A stretch of 64,000 nucleotides of DNA, taken from contig CALAPY010000091.1 in the NCBI GenBank assembly GCA_937891015.1, positions 31,162-95,161 on the forward strand. Reading direction: 5' to 3'. Below the pieces are notes generated by a model. The model made no database searches. It was not told where the DNA came from and saw nothing but the letters and a program-made list of their open reading frames with translations. The position numbers were made by a program, and so were the translations under genes. Source of the DNA: UBA2108 sp002713215 (GTDB lineage: Bacteria; Bacteroidota; Bacteroidia; Flavobacteriales_G; Salibacteraceae). Positions 10,682 to 17,815 of the stretch are shown one piece after another (position 1 is the first letter of the stretch; the number at the start of each line of letters is the position of its first letter).

Positions 10682-13231
10682 TTAAAGTTCTTTTCTAATT
10701 CGTAGGTAATAGGTTTCGTTTTTTTCGTTAGTCACTTCCAATATGTATTTGTCATCGACCAATCGGCTCATATCAATGGCATATCGGTTGTCTCCAAAGT
10801 TTTTTTGTGTCTTGTTTATGGTGTAGTTAGTCGGAATATTGAGGATAGGAGATTTGTCTGATTCTTTTAAAATTCTAAACTTGAGTGCACCATCGTTGTA
10901 TTCTGCATCGTATTTGAAGTAAAAGGTCTCTCCGTACGTGTCCCGGTAGTCACCCTTCAATTTATTCTCCGGTACGTTGTAAGAATCAACTTGTTCGCAA
11001 GGGAAGCTGGTTAAAATATCATTGATTCTATTACCTCCATTGGTAATATCGGCCGAGAGGTACAGGAATGCATCGTCTGCTGTATAATCATTAGCTCCAC
11101 CACCATTGTCATATACCTTTCCAATTATTGGTACTCCATCGAGCCAAACAATAATGTTATAACCCAAAGGGGAAGAACCATTATAAGTTCTACTAATCCT
11201 TATTTTATGCTTCTTCACTGGCGATGCTCCTAATGAAGCCGGGTAGGTCTGTATAATTTCTGCTCTTTGTGTATAAGGATTTGTATAACCTAAGGGCTTA
11301 TTTTTAAAGTCAGTATCGTACCAAATGGAAGTGGGCATAATGGCCGTAGAACTCGAAACCCGGTTATAGAATATGATTTCTGCCAACCGCTTATCTTGTT
11401 TATTGAATTCCCTGGCAGCAATTAACGAGAATTTGTTCCTTCCATCATTGGGCATTTCAAATTCAAACTCCACCCAACCATCTTCCTGGGTTTTTATGTG
11501 GTTCTTGGATATAACCGGTCGATAATTGCGGTAAACCTGTCCGGTGGTATGCCATAAGTCGTTGTTGGTTTTGTTTACCACACCCCTTGCTGCTGAGGTC
11601 CAGTCCCACATTACCCGAGTGCCTATCTCAAAGGTTTGCCAAACCAAAGGAGTTAGCATAAAACCATTATCATAGCTTATCAAAAGCTCGTATTTACCTA
11701 TTCCAACACCACATAAGTCTTTTTGGGTCGATATTATGGTGCCCGATTCAACATCAGTCCATTGATAGCGAATTTTATAGGTTGATGCCGTAGGGAAGTC
11801 AACCGATGGATTTAAGAACCAGTCATCACCGTTTATATATATACAACCATCTTCGCCGTTACATGACGAATGTTTAATATCAACATCTATATGTACAGGT
11901 CCATCCAAATTGTTAATGGCATATACCGGAGAAAAAGACCCTGCGCTGTTTCCCTTTAATGAGGCGTCAAGCGTATAATCGGTTGATGCGGCTAAACTTG
12001 CTGTTTTTAATGTGGTTCCATTTTTTGAGAAAGTAAGGCTACCTGCATCGCTTTTAATCTCAAACAAATCGGTTGGTCCATAAGTACCCAGGGAAGTATA
12101 ATAAGTAGTTCCATCCCAAATATCGATTTGGGTGCCTGTAAAATGGAATCCAAACTTCATGTTTTTGAGACTGTCATCCGGATCATCAATGGTATCCCTT
12201 AATCCTAGGGTAAGAACCGATGTCGATGCATCCAGTTTAAAGGCGTAAGCGAAATCGGTTGTTGTGTTCGTAATAATTTTATGGGTCATGTTCCTCCAGG
12301 GGTTGGGACTACCTATTCCGGTGAACTTCGATAGCAAGGTATCAACCAGTATTGAATCCTCCATGAAATAAGGAGTTATTCTGTTTACTACAATTTGCTC
12401 ATGCCTTTCAGCTCCATTAGCATCAATAAGACTAACATCGTAAAAACCACTTAGAAGTTCGGTTCTAAGCAATGGATTAATTCCATAGAAAACAGAATCC
12501 AGCAATCCTGAATTGGTGTCCGGAATTGCACCATTGAGTGAATCTAGAAGAGAATCTATGTTGTGATCCCAGTCGTCCCATTCTATGGTATAGGGTGGAA
12601 ATTGACCATCCACTTCAAGTTCAATAGATCCCAAATGGAAGGCGGAAGCACCTGCAACATTAACTACTGTAATTCTAGGTTGGCCAAAATCGATAAGTAC
12701 GTTATCGAATTCTGCTCCGTTGTCATAAAATACTGCTCCAACCCTGTAATCAGCAGCGGTGGCAATAGTTATTGAATGAAACTGTGTTCCATTCTTGTAA
12801 AACTTTACATCTCCCTGTTCTTTTTTAAGTTTAAATTCATCCCCCGGTAAATACGTTCCAAAAAGACCAACCAGGTTTCCATACTCGTAGATATAATAGG
12901 AGGTCCCGGTAAAATAAAAACAGTAATCAAGGTCATCAAGGTCAGTTGGATTTTGAACTGCTGTAAACCCAATTGCCTTTATCAATTGATCGTTGTTTAT
13001 ATCAAATTTAAAATACCCATCAGGTGTAGCATCCGGAAGAATGCTGTAGGAATTACACCCGGAGTTATTCCAACCATTAATTGAACCCTTGGCAATCGAT
13101 TTTTGGGTAGTGTCTATTACTATTCCAATGGTATCCACCCAATAAACATCGTAATCGGTTTGGGCAGCAAGTTGTATGGACAGGCCACATAAATAAAAAA
13201 CCAGAATTCCTAATATTGACTTCCTTTTCAT
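10682..13231 (-). CDS. Secreted protein with two SPRY/lectin-like modules, Rhs locus
   Basis: I choose the ATG at 13231 rather than the in-frame start at 13309. It gives a clean signal peptide (MKRKSILGILVFYLCGLSIQ, cut near AAQ), has a purine-rich AGAAAGG just upstream, and avoids overlap with the preceding gene. The product is 849 residues. Two copies of one beta-sandwich module are visible (roughly residues 45-190 and 320-450). Each contains an F(Y/H)FTGT strand, a G-x-Y-x-P-x-D-x-F turn and a KNGT hairpin, a pattern seen in SPRY-like or lectin-like domains of extracellular bacterial proteins. Later parts are beta-rich without a recognised motif. The C-terminus (DDKYILEVTNEKNETYYLRI) resembles the last strands of T9SS sorting or secreted domains, but no full signal is clear. 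Probably an extracellular binding protein made with the Rhs partners. Confidence 0.75.
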   Translation of the reverse strand: MKRKSILGILVFYLCGLSIQLAAQTDYDVYWVDTIGIVIDTTQKSIAKGSINGWNNSGCNSYSILPDATPDGYFKFDINNDQLIKAIGFTAVQNPTDLDDLDYCFYFTGTSYYIYEYGNLVGLFGTYLPGDEFKLKKEQGDVKFYKNGTQFHSITIATAADYRVGAVFYDNGAEFDNVLIDFGQPRITVVNVAGASAFHLGSIELEVDGQFPPYTIEWDDWDHNIDSLLDSLNGAIPDTNSGLLDSVFYGINPLLRTELLSGFYDVSLIDANGAERHEQIVVNRITPYFMEDSILVDTLLSKFTGIGSPNPWRNMTHKIITNTTTDFAYAFKLDASTSVLTLGLRDTIDDPDDSLKNMKFGFHFTGTQIDIWDGTTYYTSLGTYGPTDLFEIKSDAGSLTFSKNGTTLKTASLAASTDYTLDASLKGNSAGSFSPVYAINNLDGPVHIDVDIKHSSCNGEDGCIYINGDDWFLNPSVDFPTASTYKIRYQWTDVESGTIISTQKDLCGVGIGKYELLISYDNGFMLTPLVWQTFEIGTRVMWDWTSAARGVVNKTNNDLWHTTGQVYRNYRPVISKNHIKTQEDGWVEFEFEMPNDGRNKFSLIAAREFNKQDKRLAEIIFYNRVSSSTAIMPTSIWYDTDFKNKPLGYTNPYTQRAEIIQTYPASLGASPVKKHKIRISRTYNGSSPLGYNIIVWLDGVPIIGKVYDNGGGANDYTADDAFLYLSADITNGGNRINDILTSFPCEQVDSYNVPENKLKGDYRDTYGETFYFKYDAEYNDGALKFRILKESDKSPILNIPTNYTINKTQKNFGDNRYAIDMSRLVDDKYILEVTNEKNETYYLRIRKEL

Positions 13232-13242
13232 AGCCTTTCTAA

Positions 13243-13692
13243 TTAAAATTTTATTGTTCTGTTTTGCTGAATTTGCTTTTTTGAACTGGTTGTTGCCAAT
13301 ACATTGCAACTGTATTTTCGACTAAAAGCAATGTTGGGTAGCTCAAGAATTAATGTTGTTCTTTTGGTTCGGTTTGTTAGTTTAAGCTGAGATTTTGAGT
13401 AGGTATTTTGCAGAACCAGTTTGTTGTTCTTATCATAAACGGTGACGATCACATTGGAAATTTGACTTGGTTTAGCATAATCAATTTCAAGCCGAAGAAT
13501 CATACTGTCTGTAGAGTTAAAAGCATGAAACGGATCGCCGGTATGATTAAAATGTTTGGCACTGATTTTAGTCTTGGCCTGTGGCATAACACTGATGCTA
13601 AAATCCAGCGATTGACTATAAAGTGAATTAGCAATAAGGCATACTGTAGTCAATAACAATATTTTATGTACTCCTAATTTTAAAATCCTCAT
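13243..13692 (-). CDS. Small secreted protein of unknown function, Rhs locus
   Basis: A 149-residue protein with a signal peptide (KILLLTTVCLIANSLYS, cleavage near residue 26). The mature part is short and beta-rich (MILRLEIDYA, VIVTVYDKNNKLVLQNTYS, TTLILELPN) with a single cysteine, suggesting one Ig-like or C2-like sandwich. No enzyme motif is seen and I do not recognise the family. It begins 3 bp after the membrane-anchored gene and is followed after 11 bp by the 849-residue gene. A secreted subunit of whatever the locus assembles is the simplest reading. Confidence 0.7.
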   Translation of the reverse strand: MRILKLGVHKILLLTTVCLIANSLYSQSLDFSISVMPQAKTKISAKHFNHTGDPFHAFNSTDSMILRLEIDYAKPSQISNVIVTVYDKNNKLVLQNTYSKSQLKLTNRTKRTTLILELPNIAFSRKYSCNVLATTSSKKQIQQNRTIKF

Positions 13693-13695
13693 GAT

Positions 13696-14175
13696 TTAAG
13701 TATTAATTGAAATGTTTAATAATTGTGATTCATCTGCCAGGTCGGAAAACCTAAAGTTTAGGTTCTTGGATTTGATATGGGTACGGTCAATTTCAAAAAC
13801 CACATGTAAACTTTTGAAATTTGTCATTCCATGAAAATCCTCTATAAACTTCTCCTTAGGGAGAATTTCTTTTTCATGATCGTGAATAGAAATTGACGAT
13901 TTATGGTCAATCCAGTCACTGATTAACTGATTTATCATTTCCTGTTTAGCGTTGGCCGAATTGGTATAGACACGAATATTTAGATGCACTTGCTGTTTGT
14001 TGTTGGTTATATTTTTTACAACGTATTTTGTTTGATAGGTAAATGAAGGGCTTTCTATTTCTGAAGCAACTGAATTACCAAACGTTTTTGCCGATTCAGC
14101 CTTCAAAATATAAATTCCAACACCTCCGGATATTGCAATTACGAGCACAACAATGTATTTTAACTTCCAAAACAT
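13696..14175 (-). CDS. Membrane-anchored protein of unknown function, first gene of Rhs operon
   Basis: A 159-residue protein. One N-terminal transmembrane segment (residues ~6-25, YIVVLVIAISGGVGIYIL) with no obvious cleavage site is followed by a soluble, mostly beta domain. This suggests an inner-membrane-anchored periplasmic protein, although a signal peptide cannot be excluded. No catalytic motif or known family was recognised. It is the first gene of the minus-strand operon, separated by 229 bp from the divergent lipoprotein gene, so the operon promoter should lie in that gap. An 18-bp palindrome lies 33 bp upstream of its ATG. The gene itself is secure; its role is unknown. Confidence 0.7.
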   Translation of the reverse strand: MFWKLKYIVVLVIAISGGVGIYILKAESAKTFGNSVASEIESPSFTYQTKYVVKNITNNKQQVHLNIRVYTNSANAKQEMINQLISDWIDHKSSISIHDHEKEILPKEKFIEDFHGMTNFKSLHVVFEIDRTHIKSKNLNFRFSDLADESQLLNISINT

Positions 14176-14208
14176 CTGTTAAAGGAAAGATGAATAATCC
14201 GGATACTT

Positions 14209-14226
14209 CTACGTGTAAACACGTAG
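14209..14226. promoter_or_regulatory. Perfect palindrome, candidate operator of the Rhs operon
   Basis: CTACGTGTAAACACGTAG is a perfect inverted repeat with 8-bp arms and a 2-bp centre. It lies in the only long divergent gap of the window, 33 bp upstream of the first Rhs-operon gene and about 180 bp upstream of the lipoprotein gene. It is not followed by a T-run and its spacer is too short for a stable hairpin, so a dimeric regulator site is more likely than a terminator. The regulator is unknown. Confidence 0.5.
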
Positions 14227-14357
14227 GAAATTCAGTCTCTAAATTTGTTTATTTATCTGATTATGTGGTAATTACAAATTCATACCAATATTACATGATG
14301 GAAATGGCGTCATTTTTTACCAATCAATAGTTAAAATTCACCTTGGATTAACATTTA

Positions 14358-14383
14358 TTGTGTCGTTCACAATAATATCTTCG
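14358..14383 (+). promoter_or_regulatory. Possible Bacteroidota-type promoter for the lipoprotein gene
   Basis: TATCTTCG (14376-14383) is a one-mismatch version of the Bacteroidota -10 box TAnnTTTG and sits 22 bp before the ATG at 14405. A TTG at 14358 could serve as the upstream element, but the 15-bp spacer is shorter than the usual ~19-20 bp. A perfect -10 match, TAAATTTG, occurs further upstream at 14240-14247 but has no good upstream partner. Confidence 0.3.
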
Positions 14384-14404
14384 CGAGCTCGTTAGCGTGT
14401 GCGC

Positions 14405-15289
14405 ATGTGTATTAAAAGAAGTATCCCTTTTCTATTTTTGGTTCTCTCCTACTTCACTTTCTCCTGCAAAAAAGACACAACCAGTGGCGTTCCGGCTTAT
14501 GTAAAGATTGATGAAGTTAGCGTTGTCACTGACTTAAAGAAGGAAGGTTCTGCCAGTAGTAACATCGCCGATGTTTGGTTTTTTGCCAACGGAGATGAAT
14601 TGGGAGTCTTTGAATTGCCTTGCGAAATTCCGGTTTTAGAGGAAGGAAATACCAACCTTTCCCTATTTGGAGGCATTAAACAAAGTGGAGTCTCTAGTTT
14701 AAGAGCAGCTTATCCCTTTTACGAAACTTATAGGATGGATACCACCTTGGTTCAGGAAAAAACGATTACTATTAAACCTGTATTGAAATACAAGGATGGA
14801 ATCACCTTTCCCTGGAAAGAAGGATTCGATGACCTGAGCTTTACCGTTGATACCACAGCTGAATCGCAGGTAGCAATAACACGGGTTACACACCCAGACA
14901 GTGTTAAAGAAGGTAAAGCCTCTATGGGAGTGTACATGACCACTGAGCGACCCTATTTTTTAGCAGCAAGTTCAGAAACATTTGCATTGCCTAACCTGGG
15001 AGAAGACGTTTACCTGGAATTTGATTATCAAACCAATCGAAGAATTCAGATTTTGGTTCGTGCTTATAATACCACGGGTAATTCACTGTTGATTCCCATT
15101 GTATTGGTAAGATCGAAAGAAGACGAAAACGGAACCCCGGTATGGAGTAAGATGTATGCTTTCTTAAGTCCTTACTTACCTGCCTTTGAAAATGCCTATA
15201 AATACCAATTTTACTTCGAATCCGGAATTGATGTAACCAAGGAATCGGATGGTTATTTCCTAATGGATAATATAAAAGTGGTTTATTAA
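14405..15289 (+). CDS. Lipoprotein paired with exopolysaccharide sugar transferase
   Basis: A 294-residue lipoprotein. I prefer the ATG at 14405 to a GTG two codons upstream. Residues 1-21 form a lipoprotein signal ending in a lipobox cysteine (LSYFTFSC, Cys21) followed by KKD, with an Asp at +3. The mature protein is beta-rich, beginning with a domain containing VTDL..IADVWFFANGDELG and PVLEEG, then a jelly-roll-like part with a YLEFDYQTNRRIQILV strand. I recall similar lipoproteins sitting directly before sugar transferases in Bacteroidota. Its TAA stop overlaps the next ATG by one base, so translation is coupled to the transferase. A role in exopolysaccharide assembly or attachment at the envelope follows from that pairing, not from any catalytic motif. 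Confidence 0.75.
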   Translation: MCIKRSIPFLFLVLSYFTFSCKKDTTSGVPAYVKIDEVSVVTDLKKEGSASSNIADVWFFANGDELGVFELPCEIPVLEEGNTNLSLFGGIKQSGVSSLRAAYPFYETYRMDTTLVQEKTITIKPVLKYKDGITFPWKEGFDDLSFTVDTTAESQVAITRVTHPDSVKEGKASMGVYMTTERPYFLAASSETFALPNLGEDVYLEFDYQTNRRIQILVRAYNTTGNSLLIPIVLVRSKEDENGTPVWSKMYAFLSPYLPAFENAYKYQFYFESGIDVTKESDGYFLMDNIKVVY

Positions 15290-16704
15290 TGAACGAACGG
15301 ATCCAGGCAATAAAGTATGTGCTTTCCGATGTTTTGTCGGCGGTTATTGCATGGGTTTTGTTTTACATTTTTCGAAAAGCCTACCTCGAAACGGGTTATT
15401 CCATTTCCAGTTTTAATTTCGAATTTACGCCTAACTTCTACGCCGGTTTGGTCATCATTCCTATTGGATGGCTTCTACTTTACTACGCTTCTGGTAATTA
15501 CGAGGCGGTATACAGAAAATCGAGGTTAAAAGAAATGGGCCAAACCCTGCTTCAAACCTTTATAGGGGTTATCATTATTTTCTTTGTACTGCTTCTTGAT
15601 GATCAGCTTAACAGCTACAAAGGCTACTATGTGAGCTTCCTGGCGCTTTTTGTATTTCACTTTTTGTTGACCTTTTCGGGTCGCTTTATTCTTTCCAGTA
15701 AAACCGCACACAAAATTCACAATCGAATTATCGGTTTTAACACCGTTCTGCTGGGTAGCAATGAAAAAGCTTTTGAGATGTACAAGGAACTGGAGGCTCA
15801 AAAGAAATCGAGTGGTTTTAAGTTTATCGGATACCTGCACATCAACGGGAAAGACGGGCTAATTATGCAGCCTTATTTACCTCATTTGGGCCATGTAAAG
15901 AACATTGATGAGATCCTGAGCAAACACAGAATTGAAGAGGTAATTATTGCTGCTGAAACATCGGAACACGGAAAAATTGGTAAAGTACTAAACGCTCTAA
16001 AGGGCAAAGACGTTTATATAAGTGTTATCCCAGATATTTATGACATATTAGCCGGGTCCGTTAAAATGACCTCCATATTTGGAACTCCACTTGTCCAGAT
16101 TAACCAGGAAATAATGCCTGCATGGCAGAAGTCTCTGAAGAGGATTTTCGATGTTGTTGCTTCCGTTATTGCTATAGTCCTGCTTGCTCCGGTTTATATT
16201 ATCACGGCTATTTTGGTTAAAGTATCTTCCAGGGGACCTATATTTTACTCCCAGGAAAGAGCAGGTCTAAACCGAAAGCCATTTAAGATGGTTAAATTCA
16301 GAACCATGTATGTCAATTCGGAGAAAATGGGACCGCAACTTTCGTCGGAAAACGATCCGCGAATTACACCTTTTGGTCGATTCTTAAGAAAAACCAGAAT
16401 TGATGAAATTCCTCAGTTTTGGCATGTGCTAAACGGGGAAATGAGCATGGTTGGCCCTCGGCCAGAACGGGAGTATTTTATTGAACAAATACTTAAGGAA
16501 GCTTCTCACTACAAATACATTCAGCGGATAAAACCGGGAATGACCAGCTGGGGACAGGTAAAGTATGGCTATGCCGAAAACGTGGAGGAAATGGTAGCTC
16601 GGCTAAAATACGACGTGCTCTACCTCGAAAACATGTCCCTCTTTCTGGATTTTAAGATCCTGATCTACACCATTCTTATTGTTCTGCAAGGACGCGGAAA
16701 GTAG
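15289..16704 (+). CDS. Polyprenyl-phosphate sugar phosphotransferase (exopolysaccharide initiation)
   Basis: A 471-residue PHPT-type initiating transferase (WcaJ/WbaP family). It transfers a sugar-1-phosphate from a nucleotide sugar to undecaprenyl phosphate at the inner membrane, the first step of exopolysaccharide or O-unit synthesis. Four hydrophobic segments lie in the N-terminal 135 residues, followed by a Rossmann-like region (VLLGSNEKAFEMY, residue ~155). The catalytic domain starts at ~284 with KRIFDVVAS and a membrane hairpin. Its signatures are KFRTM (336-340), the catalytic Asp-Glu in DEIPQ (D372, E373), GPRPE (389-393) and KPGMTSWGQV. Length and motif order are normal. The donor sugar cannot be told from sequence. 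It overlaps the lipoprotein stop by 1 bp. No other glycosyltransferases follow, so it is not part of a visible polysaccharide cluster. Confidence 0.93.
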   Translation: MNERIQAIKYVLSDVLSAVIAWVLFYIFRKAYLETGYSISSFNFEFTPNFYAGLVIIPIGWLLLYYASGNYEAVYRKSRLKEMGQTLLQTFIGVIIIFFVLLLDDQLNSYKGYYVSFLALFVFHFLLTFSGRFILSSKTAHKIHNRIIGFNTVLLGSNEKAFEMYKELEAQKKSSGFKFIGYLHINGKDGLIMQPYLPHLGHVKNIDEILSKHRIEEVIIAAETSEHGKIGKVLNALKGKDVYISVIPDIYDILAGSVKMTSIFGTPLVQINQEIMPAWQKSLKRIFDVVASVIAIVLLAPVYIITAILVKVSSRGPIFYSQERAGLNRKPFKMVKFRTMYVNSEKMGPQLSSENDPRITPFGRFLRKTRIDEIPQFWHVLNGEMSMVGPRPEREYFIEQILKEASHYKYIQRIKPGMTSWGQVKYGYAENVEEMVARLKYDVLYLENMSLFLDFKILIYTILIVLQGRGK

Positions 16705-16767
16705 TTTCCCTCTCTTCATCCTCTATCAATACGTCCCTTATCTGGCAACCTGTTTCTTGCTAATGAT

Positions 16768-16775
16768 TACTTTTG
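16768..16775 (+). promoter_or_regulatory. TAnnTTTG -10 box for the hydroxybutyryl-CoA dehydrogenase gene
   Basis: TACTTTTG matches the Bacteroidota -10 consensus exactly and lies 60 bp upstream of the ATG at 16836, in the 131-bp gap after the sugar transferase gene. No convincing -33 TTG is found at the expected spacing, so the call rests on the -10 box and its position. Confidence 0.45.
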
Positions 16776-16835
16776 CCGCCGATAATAATCGGGTAAATTT
16801 TAATCCTCGCCAGTCGAGAAACAATAATCAAATTT

Positions 16836-17723
16836 ATGAATAGAATTGCTGTAATTGGAGCCGGAACAATGGGTAACGGCATTGCTCATGTGTTTGCACA
16901 AAACAACTATAACGTACACCTAATTGACATCTCGCAAGATGCATTGGATAAAGCCATTTCTACCATTGATAAAAACCTGGGGCGAATGGTGGCCAAAGAA
17001 AAAATTACAGAAGAAGATAAAAGCAAAACTTTAAGCAACATTACCACGCACACCAACCTTCAATCGGGAGTGGCTGACCGTGAATTGGTGGTTGAAGCTG
17101 CTACCGAAAATATAGACCTTAAACTAAAAATCTTTAGAGATATGGATGCAAGCGCTCCAGCAGACTGCATTCTGGCTACCAACACCTCTTCCATATCAAT
17201 TACCAAGATTGCTGCGGTTACTAATCGTCCTGACCAGGTCATAGGAATGCATTTTATGAATCCTGTACCCATTATGAAACTGGTAGAGGTTATCAGAGGA
17301 TATGCCACCAGCGATGCAATTACCCAAGCCATTATGGAAATGTCTGCCGGTTTAGGCAAAATTCCCGTTGAAGTAAATGACTATCCAGGATTTGTAGCTA
17401 ACCGTATTCTTATGCCCATGATTAATGAGGCCATTATCACACTTCATGAGGGAGTTGCGGGTGTAATGGAAATTGACACGGTAATGAAGTTAGGAATGGC
17501 TCACCCAATGGGTCCCCTTCAATTGGCTGACTTCATCGGGCTTGATGTATGTCTTTCTATTATGAATGTATTGTACGAAGGATTTGGAAATCCTAAGTAT
17601 GCACCATGCCCGCTGCTCGTTAATATGGTTACTGCAGGTAAAATGGGTGTAAAATCTGGTGAAGGATTCTATTCGCATACCCATGGCACCAAGGAACTTA
17701 TTGTTGCTGACGCATTCAAATAA
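16836..17723 (+). CDS. 3-hydroxybutyryl-CoA dehydrogenase
   Basis: A 295-residue cytoplasmic enzyme that oxidises (S)-3-hydroxyacyl-CoA to 3-oxoacyl-CoA with NAD(P), or runs in reverse. The N-terminal dinucleotide site is intact: GAGTMGNG (Gly8, Gly10, Gly13), with an acidic residue ending the second strand (VHLID). NTSSISIT marks the standard 3HCDH site. The catalytic His139 in GMHFMNP and Glu151 (MKLVE) are spaced 12 residues apart as in characterised members, and the C-terminal all-helical dimerisation domain is present with GMAHPMGPLQLADFIGLD and GEGFYSH. Length is typical of single-domain Hbd/PaaH enzymes. It has its own -10 box. No beta-oxidation or polyhydroxybutyrate partner genes are adjacent, so the pathway (fatty acid, butyrate or phenylacetate) cannot be settled here. 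Confidence 0.93.
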   Translation: MNRIAVIGAGTMGNGIAHVFAQNNYNVHLIDISQDALDKAISTIDKNLGRMVAKEKITEEDKSKTLSNITTHTNLQSGVADRELVVEAATENIDLKLKIFRDMDASAPADCILATNTSSISITKIAAVTNRPDQVIGMHFMNPVPIMKLVEVIRGYATSDAITQAIMEMSAGLGKIPVEVNDYPGFVANRILMPMINEAIITLHEGVAGVMEIDTVMKLGMAHPMGPLQLADFIGLDVCLSIMNVLYEGFGNPKYAPCPLLVNMVTAGKMGVKSGEGFYSHTHGTKELIVADAFK

Positions 17724-17802
17724 GTCGATAACAGGTCATTGGTTGAAATGGTAGCAGTAGATTTTACTAACTCTTATCATTTCTACATTTTTCAGTTTGC
17801 AA

Positions 17803-17810
17803 GACCTTTG
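17803..17810 (+). promoter_or_regulatory. Possible -10 box immediately upstream of the ATPase start
   Basis: GACCTTTG differs from TAnnTTTG at the first base and is followed by TACC, a context common around Bacteroidota -10 boxes. It ends 5 bp before the TTG chosen as the ATPase start, so initiation here would give a transcript with almost no leader. The match is imperfect and no clear -33 element is seen. Confidence 0.3.
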
Positions 17811-17815
17811 TACCG

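Noticed and set aside
13232..13309. Upstream start for the 849-residue secreted protein
   Set aside because: It would overlap the preceding gene and hide the signal peptide behind 26 polar residues; the ATG at 13231 has a better ribosome site and a clean signal peptide.
14209..14226. Palindrome as a terminator
   Set aside because: A 2-bp spacer cannot form a normal hairpin loop, and there is no T-run on either side; it also lies between divergent genes, not after one.
14399..14404. GTG start two codons upstream of the lipoprotein ATG
   Set aside because: The ATG at 14405 gives an equally good lipoprotein signal and is the more usual start codon. The difference is only two residues, so this remains uncertain.
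15526..15840. 104-codon minus-strand frame inside the sugar transferase gene
   Set aside because: Antisense shadow of a gene whose catalytic motifs are all in the plus-strand frame.
17724..17815. FNR-type site before the copper ATPase
   Set aside because: FixI genes are often oxygen-regulated, so I looked for TTGAT-N4-ATCAA-like dyads in this gap and found none.
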